Assembly (NCBI GenBank): GCA_002321305.1
Contig: DCMF01000113.1
Span: forward strand, 1 to 27,844
Reading direction: 5' to 3'
Length of the DNA stretch: 27,844 nucleotides
DNA from: Verrucomicrobia bacterium UBA1629
GTDB lineage: Bacteria > Verrucomicrobiota > Kiritimatiellia > RFP12 > UBA1067
The notes under the pieces were generated by a model. That model searched no databases, was not told the origin of the DNA, and saw only the letters and a program-made list of their open reading frames with translations. The translations under genes and the position numbers were made by a program. Positions 22,815 through 27,844 of this stretch are shown here, piece by piece. The stretch's first letter is position 1; the number at the start of each line of letters is the position of its first letter.

Positions 22815-23952
22815 CGGGGCAGGGCTGTTCGGCCTGCTGCTGGCGCCAGGCGCGCATCGAGAGGCCGAAGCGCTTCTTGAAGAGGTTCTTGACGGAGTTC
22901 GGGTTCGCGTAGCCGCAGTTCGCGGCGATGGCGTTGACGGGTTCGCGCGTCGAGGCGAGCAGCCGCTTCGCCTCGTCCAGCCGCATCGCGATGATCGTCT
23001 CGCCGATGGTCGTGCCCATCAGCTCGCGGAAGCGCAGGTCGGCGAGGCGCCGCGAGCAGCCGAGATGGCGCGCGACGTCCTCGACGGAGATGTCGCGGAG
23101 CGCGTTCTTGCGGAGGTAGGCGACGGCCTTCTGGACGAGCTTGCCCGCGACGGAGACGTCCGCCGTCGAGTCGCGGCGGACGACGTCCTTGACGCCGACG
23201 AAGACCGTCTGCGCATCGACGGGCGCGGCGGCTTTCATCAGGGCGGCGAGCGTCTGCGCGGCGAGAAAGCCCTCCTGCTCGAAGTCGGGCTGGATGGACG
23301 ACAGGCGCGGACGGCAGTTTTCGCAGATGAGCGTGTCGTTGTTGGTGCCGAGCACGAGCGCGTCCGCCGGCACACGCAGGCGGTGGCGGCGGCAGTACTC
23401 GAGGATGTCGTAGCCCCGGTCGTCGTTCGCGGCGAAGATGCCGATCGGCCGTTCGAGGCCCTTGAGTTCGGACGGCTCGTTCAGCTCGTGCGCCCAGAGG
23501 CCGCGGTCGCGCAGCATGTCGCGGAACGCCCGGAAGCGGCCGACGCTCCATTCGAGGACGGACGGGTTGTGGACGAAGGCGTAGGAGCGGCAGCGGCCGG
23601 TCGCGAGCAGGTGGTCGGCGGCGGCGCGGCCGATCTCCTCCGGCGAGTTGCGGATGAAGGCGATGTTGTGCCGGCGGGCCGAGAGGGCGGGGTCGTGGAG
23701 GTCCATGACGACGGTCGGGAGGTCGGTGGCCGCGAGGAGCGCGGCGGTCGTCTCCGTGTCGGGGATCGAGACGATGAAGCCGTCGTAGCCCTCGGCGAGC
23801 GCGCGCTGCATGCGCGCGGGGGTGAATTCGGCGGCCGTGCGGATGAGCGTGATGTCCCAGTCGTGGCTCTCGCCGAGGAAGCGGAAGATGCCCGACAGCT
23901 TGTCCCGTCCGGCGACCCCGGCCATTTTCAGTGCGATGAAGACGCGTTTCAT
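22771..23952 (-). CDS. XylR-family transcription regulator (sugar-binding domain plus AraC HTH)
   Basis: The 393-aa product has an N-terminal periplasmic-binding-protein-like sensor domain (about 1-275, starting MKRVFIALKMAGVAGRDKLS, with GIFAANDDRGYDILEYCRRH and VLGTNNDTLICE blocks). A C-terminal AraC-type double helix-turn-helix follows (about 285-380: ISVEDVARHLGCSRRLADLR, then IAANCGYANPNSVKNLFKKR). This is the E. coli XylR layout, common in Lentisphaerae and Kiritimatiellota near sugar-use genes. No sugar genes lie in this window, so the target is unknown. The 3' end runs 44 bases into convergent clpC, which gives it an unusual basic tail (SATGRPSRASP). No clear promoter was found in the repeat tract upstream. 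Confidence 0.9.
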   Translation of the reverse strand: MKRVFIALKMAGVAGRDKLSGIFRFLGESHDWDITLIRTAAEFTPARMQRALAEGYDGFIVSIPDTETTAALLAATDLPTVVMDLHDPALSARRHNIAFIRNSPEEIGRAAADHLLATGRCRSYAFVHNPSVLEWSVGRFRAFRDMLRDRGLWAHELNEPSELKGLERPIGIFAANDDRGYDILEYCRRHRLRVPADALVLGTNNDTLICENCRPRLSSIQPDFEQEGFLAAQTLAALMKAAAPVDAQTVFVGVKDVVRRDSTADVSVAGKLVQKAVAYLRKNALRDISVEDVARHLGCSRRLADLRFRELMGTTIGETIIAMRLDEAKRLLASTREPVNAIAANCGYANPNSVKNLFKKRFGLSMRAWRQQQAEQPCPVRTSATGRPSRASP

Positions 23953-23981
23953 GGTTGTTCTTGTTTTTTGCTTTTATTCAA

Positions 23982-24087
23982 GATTTCAAATCTCAAATTT
24001 CAAATTTCACATCTCATATCTCACATCTCATATCTCACATCTCATATCTCACATCTTAGATTCCAGATTCAAAATTTCAGATTTCAG
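23982..24087 (+). repeat. Heptanucleotide tandem repeat
   Basis: About fifteen 7-base units in good register: AGATTTC, AAATCTC, AAATTTC, ACATCTC and ATATCTC alternating, then AGATTCC and AGATTCA. It is the same family as at 7797-8078 and 905-1060. It fills the gap between two minus-strand genes and encodes the last residues of the upstream one (stop at 24077-24079). Confidence 0.88.
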
Positions 24088-24811
24088 TTTGCTTCACCTC
24101 CGGTTCGGCCTTCTGGCTCGGATCCCAGGTGCGCGAGCCGCGACAGCGCGGATAGGATGCGCAGCCCCAGAAGGGACGTCCGTTCCGGTCGTGTCGCTTG
24201 ACCATCTTCCCGCCGCAGACAGGACACGCGAGGCGGGAGCCTGTCTGTCCGGCCGACAGCTCAAGGTCCTTGAGCGCCATCATCGCCTCGACCTTCTCGC
24301 GGGCATAGGCGCTGAACGTCCCGTCCCGAATGGCCGCCTCTGCGGCCTGGTGGCTGAACTTCTCGCCGAACGCCTTGCGGGCGGCGGAAAGGGCATAGTC
24401 GCGGCGGGCCTGGTCGGTCAGGTGCCGGACGCCCTTGATTTCCGAATTCTGCAGGGTGTCGATCCACCCGAACAGCTGCCGCGACACGCTTTCGCAAAGC
24501 GCGTTGACGGTTTCGATCGCGTCGCGCTCCGCCTCCATGCCGCCGAGGCGGACGGCGAACTGCGTCATCGAACGGGTTTCGCCGCAGGAGCCGCGCGCGA
24601 TGTAGAGGAACTTGACGAGATCGGCGGTTGTGCCGCGCTCGAAGCCCTCGGCGATGTTGTTGGAGACGGACAGCGCCGCGCGGCGGATCTGGTTGACGAG
24701 ATCGCCGCGCCACTTGAAGGCAGGACGCGCCGTCAGGTCGAAGACCTGTGCGGCGAGGTCGATGGCGCGTTGCCAGACGGGAATCTCCTCGAATCGCTTG
24801 TAGGTGGCCAT
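24077..24811 (-). CDS. Four-helix bundle protein fused to a topoisomerase-type zinc ribbon
   Basis: A 244-aa protein from the ATG at 24811 (AAGAAGGGA upstream; an in-frame TTG at 24838 is possible). Residues 1-115 match the four-helix bundle (S23/TIGR02436) family: FEEIPVWQRAIDLAAQVFDL, RGDLVNQIRRAALSVSNNIA and EGFERG followed by FLYIARGSCGETRS. The middle part is helical and unrecognised. The C terminus (about 205-236) is a C4 zinc ribbon, CPVCGGKMVKRHDRNGRPFW followed by GCASYPRCRG, as at the end of bacterial topoisomerase I, which suggests nucleic acid binding. Four-helix-bundle proteins are usually single-domain. The function is unknown. The last codons come from the heptad repeat. Confidence 0.8.
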   Translation of the reverse strand: MATYKRFEEIPVWQRAIDLAAQVFDLTARPAFKWRGDLVNQIRRAALSVSNNIAEGFERGTTADLVKFLYIARGSCGETRSMTQFAVRLGGMEAERDAIETVNALCESVSRQLFGWIDTLQNSEIKGVRHLTDQARRDYALSAARKAFGEKFSHQAAEAAIRDGTFSAYAREKVEAMMALKDLELSAGQTGSRLACPVCGGKMVKRHDRNGRPFWGCASYPRCRGSRTWDPSQKAEPEVKQTEI

Positions 24812-24846
24812 GGCTGACTGTCCCTTCTTGAAGCCCAAACGCGCAC

Positions 24847-24852
24847 ATTATA
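24847..24852 (-). promoter_or_regulatory. Extended -10 promoter of the four-helix bundle gene
   Basis: On the minus strand TGG-TATAAT is followed by GTGCGCG, about 35 bases before the ATG at 24811. It shows the same -10 and discriminator pattern as the plus-strand promoters. Confidence 0.65.
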
Positions 24853-24903
24853 CCACCTAAACGGGCCTCAGCGCAAGGCACGGCGGAAATGTTTCTCAAA
24901 AGA

Positions 24904-24931
24904 TGTTCTTTTTTTGCCGAAAAAGGTATTG
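24904..24931 (+). repeat. 28-base repeated element, copy 1
   Basis: Begins TGTTCTTTTTTTGCCGAAAA and differs by one base in 28 from 27804-27831. It contains an imperfect dyad CTTTTT-N6-AAAAAG. It lies just upstream of, and overlaps, the probable -35 of the rraA-like promoter. Confidence 0.85.
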
Positions 24932-24958
24932 CGCTCCGATGCCGAAACAAGGTATAAT
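24929..24958 (+). promoter_or_regulatory. Promoter of the RraA-family gene
   Basis: TTGCGC (24929-24934), an 18-base spacer and TATAAT (24953-24958). The transcript would have a leader of about 110 bases before the ATG at 25075, GC-rich with small hairpins (for example CAGGC / GCCTG around 24998-25014). No known riboswitch was recognised. Confidence 0.6.
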
Positions 24959-25074
24959 ACGCACCTGTTCAAGCCGCCGAGGCGCGGTCGGCGCATCAGG
25001 CGCATCGGGCCTGCCGGATTCGGCGCGACTTGGATTTCGGAAAACAGGAGAAACAACCAGAAAGGAATCAGAAG

Positions 25075-25830
25075 ATGCCATCACTCGCGAACATGCGCAC
25101 GAAGGCCAAGGAAGCCGGCCTCATGAAGCTCGACAAGCTGATCGCCAAGCGTCAGCACATCCCGACCAACGACTTCCCGATCCCGACGAAGGAGCTCTGC
25201 GAGCGCTTCGAGAAGCTCTACACGGGCTGCGTGAACGACGTCATGCGCGAGCTGACGCTGCTCGACCAGAACCTGCCGCACGAGATCATGCCGCTCCGCG
25301 ACGAGATGGTCGTCTGCGGCGAGGCGTTCACGGTCAAGAGCGCGCCGAACTGCATGATCGAGGGCGAGATGACGTTCCGCGCGCAGATGCTGGACGACTT
25401 CAAGCCGAACGGCGTCGTCGTGTGGGACACGTCGAACGACGTCGAAGCCTCGCTCTGGGGCGGCGTCATGACGGCGACGGCGATCTCGAAGGGGATTCGC
25501 GGCGCGGTCATCGCGGGCGGCATCCGCGACACGAAGCAGATCCTGGGGCAGCCGTTCCCGATCTTCTACAAGTACCGCGTCTCGAACGGCTCGCTCGGCC
25601 GCTGCATGATCACGCACTACCAGGTGCCGATCAAAATCGGCAAGGTGACGGTGCGTCCCGGCGACATCATCATGGGCGACATCGACGGCGTGATCTGCAT
25701 TCCGCGCGAGATCGCCTACGACGTGCTGCTGCGCGCCGAGGGCATCGAGCGCAACGAGGTGGACATCTTCTCGTGGGTGCGCCAGGGCGACACGATCTCG
25801 GAGATCATCGACAAGGGCGGATACTTCTAA
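25075..25830 (+). CDS. RraA/HMG-aldolase family protein
   Basis: A 251-aa protein with the RraA-like fold signature: LYTGCVNDVMRELTLLDQNL near the N terminus, CGEAFTVKSAPN, VVVWDTSNDVEASLWGGVMT, then GAVIAGGIRDTKQI with the Gly-Gly-x-x-Arg-Asp motif, and VRPGDIIMGDIDGVICIPRE. The GG-x-x-RD and GD-x-DGV blocks hold the substrate and metal-binding residues of the 4-hydroxy-4-methyl-2-oxoglutarate / 4-carboxy-4-hydroxy-2-oxoadipate aldolases. The same fold is used by the RNase E inhibitor RraA, which keeps some of these residues. The N-terminal extension of about 40 residues favours an enzyme over the 160-aa RraA. The exact substrate is unknown. Ribosome-binding site AAAGGA; single-gene unit with its own promoter and terminator. 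Confidence 0.85.
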   Translation: MPSLANMRTKAKEAGLMKLDKLIAKRQHIPTNDFPIPTKELCERFEKLYTGCVNDVMRELTLLDQNLPHEIMPLRDEMVVCGEAFTVKSAPNCMIEGEMTFRAQMLDDFKPNGVVVWDTSNDVEASLWGGVMTATAISKGIRGAVIAGGIRDTKQILGQPFPIFYKYRVSNGSLGRCMITHYQVPIKIGKVTVRPGDIIMGDIDGVICIPREIAYDVLLRAEGIERNEVDIFSWVRQGDTISEIIDKGGYF

Positions 25831-25920
25831 ACTTCAAACTTCTCTATCTCGTTGCCGCATCTCTAACACTATTGGAAGGGTTCGAGAGGTGGGTTTTCCC
25901 CGTTCGGCAAGGGGGCAACG

Positions 25921-25964
25921 TGGGGACAGCTCTCCGTTTCGTGGGGGCTGTCCCCAATTTTTTT
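25921..25964 (+). terminator. Intrinsic terminator after the RraA-family gene
   Basis: TGGGGACAGC (25921-25930) pairs with GCTGTCCCCA (25947-25956), a perfect 10-bp stem over a 16-base loop, followed by a run of seven T's. The 90 bases between the stop codon and the hairpin also contain an inverted CGTTGCC / GGCAACG pair (25850-25856, 25914-25920). Confidence 0.85.
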
Positions 25965-25996
25965 AGGCGTGTTGTGACAGGTCGTAGGCCGTTGAG

Positions 25997-26026
25997 TTGA
26001 TTGTGGCCAATTGGATATGATATAAT
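25997..26026 (+). promoter_or_regulatory. Promoter of the abiE toxin-antitoxin operon
   Basis: TTGATT (25997-26002), 18 bases, then TATAAT (26021-26026) with extended TGA. A perfect palindrome CCAATTGG (26007-26014) lies in the spacer and could be part of an operator for the antitoxin, which represses its own operon in known AbiE systems. Confidence 0.6.
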
Positions 26027-26059
26027 TTGCACAGAAACCGTTTCAGAAGTTCGTTATTC

Positions 26060-26710
26060 ATGCAAAATTTGACAGCGAGGCAACTGGCATCATTGCGGGA
26101 GATAGGCGATTCGCCTTTTTCTCTTGTAGCGTTGCGCTCGCTGTTTCCCGTGAAAGAAGTTTGGCGTGTTGCCGCGCGATTGGTGGAAAACGGCCTGCTG
26201 ATCCGATTGAAGCGTGACTTGTTTGCCTTGAGTCCAGTTCTGACAGGCCATCCCATTGATCGGCTTCTTGTCGCAAATCGCCTCTGCTCACCGTCGTATG
26301 TCTCGCGCGAGGCGGCCTTGGCCCATTACGGACTCATCCCGGAATTGATTGTCAACGTGACCAGTTCGCGTTTGGGTCGGTCTGTCGCGTTTGATACGCC
26401 GATTGGAGGCTTTCGCTATGCTCAAGTTGATGCGACAACTTATGCCATCGGCCTCTGCGAAGAAGTTTCGGGCGATTCGCGTTTCCTTTGCGCGAGTCCG
26501 GAAAAGGCTTTGTATGATCTTGTCGCCTTTCGTTCTCAACTGAACATCAGAAGCCGAATTGAGATGCAACGCTTCCTTCTGGAGGACTTGAGGCTCGATG
26601 TGTCGGGCAGACACTTTGAAGGACGCATCTTTGACGACTTGATTTTGTGCGGACGCAAGAAGCGGAGCGTTCAGATCATGAAGGAGGTTCTTTGCCGTGA
26701 TGCGATTTGA
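26060..26710 (+). CDS. abiEi: AbiEi-type antitoxin / transcriptional repressor
   Basis: A 216-aa protein from the ATG at 26060; an upstream TTG at 26027 abuts the -10 box and cannot be used. The N-terminal winged helix (MQNLTARQLASLREIGDSPF, then a turn and RVAARLVENGLLIRLKRDLF) matches the AbiEi wHTH. The rest (SYVSREAALAHYGLIPELIV, SPEKALYDLVAF) matches the AbiEi C-terminal antitoxin domain. In type IV toxin-antitoxin systems it represses the operon and counteracts the AbiEii toxin without binding it; such pairs can give phage abortive infection. It overlaps the toxin gene. Base composition is clearly lower in GC than the rest of the window. Confidence 0.85.
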   Translation: MQNLTARQLASLREIGDSPFSLVALRSLFPVKEVWRVAARLVENGLLIRLKRDLFALSPVLTGHPIDRLLVANRLCSPSYVSREAALAHYGLIPELIVNVTSSRLGRSVAFDTPIGGFRYAQVDATTYAIGLCEEVSGDSRFLCASPEKALYDLVAFRSQLNIRSRIEMQRFLLEDLRLDVSGRHFEGRIFDDLILCGRKKRSVQIMKEVLCRDAI

Positions 26711-27527
26711 CCAGCTCGTTGAAGACAAGATTCGTCTGGGCGCCACGGAGAAGTTTGCCGTTCAGGCGACGATGCAGGAGGTTGTCCTGTGCGGACTTTC
26801 GGACGGAGGCTTCTTCCGCCATGCCGCGTTTTACGGGGGGACGTGTCTCAAGTTCTTTTATGGGCTTGACCGCTTCTCGGAAGACCTGGATTTCACGGTG
26901 CTGGATCGGTCGTGTGGGCTGCGCTTGCCGAGCTATTTCGATGCGGTGGCTCGGGCTTTTCGCGCGGTTGGCCGTGAAGTGGAAGTCAAGGAGGTCGAGA
27001 AGGCGGTTTTCACGGCAACAGAATCGGCGTTTGTCAAGACTGAAACAAAAGCCTACCAGATTGGTGTGCGGAACGCGCCGAAAACCACCGTCAAGTTCGA
27101 GCTGGACACGAATCCGCCGATTGCCTATCCGTCCGAGACGAAGTTCTTGCGCGTTCCAGACCCTCATGCAATTGTGTGTTGTACGCCGGAGGGATTGCTC
27201 GTCGGGAAGGTGAGTGCCTGTCTTTTTCGCGCATGGCGGAATCGTGTAAAAGGGCGCGATTGGTATGACCTCATTTGGTATGCGGACAAGAAGATTCCGC
27301 TTCGGGTTGACCTGCTCTGTCATGTGACGGAGCCGGCGCATCCAGAAGCGGCCGTGCGCATGAAGGATGTCGCAGGTGTGCGCACGCTCCTGAAGGAACG
27401 CATTGATCATATTGACTTCAAACGGGCAAGAGAGGACGTCTATCCGTTTGTAGCTCATAAAGAAAGGCTTGATCTGTGGGGACGCGACTTCTTTCATGCC
27501 GTAGTCGATGATTTGGTGATTGTTTAG
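26697..27527 (+). CDS. abiEii: AbiEii-type nucleotidyltransferase toxin
   Basis: A 276-aa protein of the AbiEii/AbiGii family. It has the nucleotidyltransferase core FYGGTCLKFFYGLDRFSEDL with the following DF (G-G-T-x-L ... S-E-D-L-D-F), the family's catalytic acidic pair. A downstream region FELDTNPP and a later KVSACLFRAWRNRVKGRDWY-type helix (the R-x-K-x-R-D-x-Y-D motif) complete it. Known members transfer nucleotides to tRNA or other targets and stop growth. The start is GTG 26697, nine bases after AAGGAGG (26681-26687); ATG 26700 is an alternative. It overlaps the antitoxin end by 14 bases, so translation is coupled. Lower GC than its neighbours suggests transfer. Confidence 0.87.
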   Translation: MMRFDQLVEDKIRLGATEKFAVQATMQEVVLCGLSDGGFFRHAAFYGGTCLKFFYGLDRFSEDLDFTVLDRSCGLRLPSYFDAVARAFRAVGREVEVKEVEKAVFTATESAFVKTETKAYQIGVRNAPKTTVKFELDTNPPIAYPSETKFLRVPDPHAIVCCTPEGLLVGKVSACLFRAWRNRVKGRDWYDLIWYADKKIPLRVDLLCHVTEPAHPEAAVRMKDVAGVRTLLKERIDHIDFKRAREDVYPFVAHKERLDLWGRDFFHAVVDDLVIV

Positions 27528-27530
27528 CCT

Positions 27531-27668
27531 AAAAAGCGCAGTTGCGAGAATCGACTTGAAATCCGCTCATTTTTCCGTGTCTCACCCCTCTATCGACCGC
27601 TTGCGCGGCTCGCTTCGTTCGGGGGATATGTGCCTCCGTGTGAGACATTCGGTTTTCAACTGCTTTTT
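27531..27668 (+). repeat. Composite inverted-repeat block after the abiE toxin
   Basis: The outer arms AAAAAGC(GC)AGTTG (27531-27544) and CAACTGCTTTTT (27657-27668) are imperfect inverted repeats. Inside them TGTCTCAC (27578-27585) pairs with GTGAGACA (27640-27647), and a small CCGC-TTGC-GCGG hairpin lies at the centre. No reading frame is convincing. The block could be a short MITE-like element or a complex terminator: the right arm ends in TTTTT. Confidence 0.5.
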
Positions 27669-27731
27669 AGATTGGGCGGAAAGTGAGATAAATTTTAGGT
27701 TTAAAATGAGGTATGGCGCGGCGGAAAATGC

Positions 27732-27737
27732 TATACT
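27732..27737 (+). promoter_or_regulatory. Extended -10 promoter near the right edge
   Basis: TGC-TATACT followed by ATGCGCC. Downstream are an ATG at 27751 with a frame open to the window end (starts MKGRWTSRSPRRR; too short to judge) and a 9-bp hairpin (27765-27773 with 27779-27787). The transcript's content lies outside the window or is a short RNA. Confidence 0.5.
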
Positions 27738-27803
27738 ATGCGCCAGACGAATGAAAGGCCGTTGGACGTCTCGCTCGCCGAGGCGTCGGTGTTTCCTAAT
27801 CAG

Positions 27804-27831
27804 TGTTCTTTTTTTGCCGAAAAAGGCATTG
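27804..27831 (+). repeat. 28-base repeated element, copy 2
   Basis: Identical to 24904-24931 except for one base (C for T at 27827). In copy 1 a TATAAT box begins 49 bases after the element's first base; the equivalent point here, 27853, lies just beyond the window. Confidence 0.85.
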
Positions 27832-27844
27832 TGCGGCGCGGCGG

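Noticed and set aside
23898..23915. Partial match to the 27-base hairpin repeat in the regulator gene
   Set aside because: Only one arm and the loop match, within conserved coding sequence; no stem forms.
23982..24087. Possible CRISPR array
   Set aside because: Units are 7 bases and contiguous with no spacers; no cas genes nearby.
24077..24811. Avd component of a diversity-generating retroelement
   Set aside because: No reverse transcriptase and no template/variable repeat pair in the window; the four-helix bundle family is much broader.
24903..26000. Long frame covering the RraA-family gene in another phase
   Set aside because: Starts in the 28-base repeat upstream of the promoter and yields an Arg-rich sequence; the 25075 frame is a clear family member.

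Overview
The window is a high-GC bacterial chromosome segment, apart from a lower-GC right end. Gene content suggests an anaerobe of the PVC superphylum, possibly Kiritimatiellota or Verrucomicrobiota. The pointers are a ferredoxin-linked 2-oxoacid oxidoreductase, a XylR-type PBP/AraC regulator, a ClpC/McsA-type stress pair and a type III secretion (T3S) translocator locus. This placement is inference, because there is no rRNA gene in the window.

Layout. 88-4854: a giant exported tandem DUF3857/transglutaminase protein and endonuclease IV. 4938-7540: a four-gene 2-oxoacid:ferredoxin oxidoreductase operon (VorB-like). 7608-10299: an aromatic amino acid operon (DAHP synthase, then chorismate mutase-prephenate dehydratase). 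It is preceded by a 25-codon leader peptide rich in Tyr/Phe/Trp and a terminator hairpin, which is a textbook attenuation layout. 10332-18441: an eight-gene operon that looks like a T3S translocon and effector module. It holds a coiled-coil protein, an SycD/LcrH-type TPR chaperone, an SctE (YopB/IpaB)-like translocator, an SctB-like translocator, a small coiled-coil protein, a CesT-like chaperone, a 744-aa probable effector with kinase-like motifs and a second CesT-like chaperone. 18444-22814: trpS, a McsA-like zinc-finger protein fused to what looks like the C-terminal part of McsB, and ClpC. 22771-24811 (minus strand): a XylR-family regulator and a four-helix-bundle/zinc-ribbon protein. 25075-25830: an RraA/HMG-aldolase family protein. 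26060-27527: an AbiEi/AbiEii toxin-antitoxin pair of lower GC, probably acquired.

Two sequence-level themes run through the window. First, most transcription units start from an extended -10 promoter (TGN-TATAAT followed by a GCG-rich discriminator), and several have the ATG only 6-10 bases after the -10 box, so their mRNAs should be leaderless or nearly so. Second, there are several families of small repeats: AT-rich or purine-rich heptanucleotide tandem repeats between and inside genes, a 9-base tandem repeat in inverted halves inside the transglutaminase, a 7-bp-stem hairpin repeat in front of both CesT-like chaperones and inside the second one, and a 28-base element at 24904 and 27804.

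The T3S module is the most interesting system. It carries translocators, chaperones and a candidate effector but no secretion apparatus genes, so the injectisome must be encoded elsewhere if the system works.
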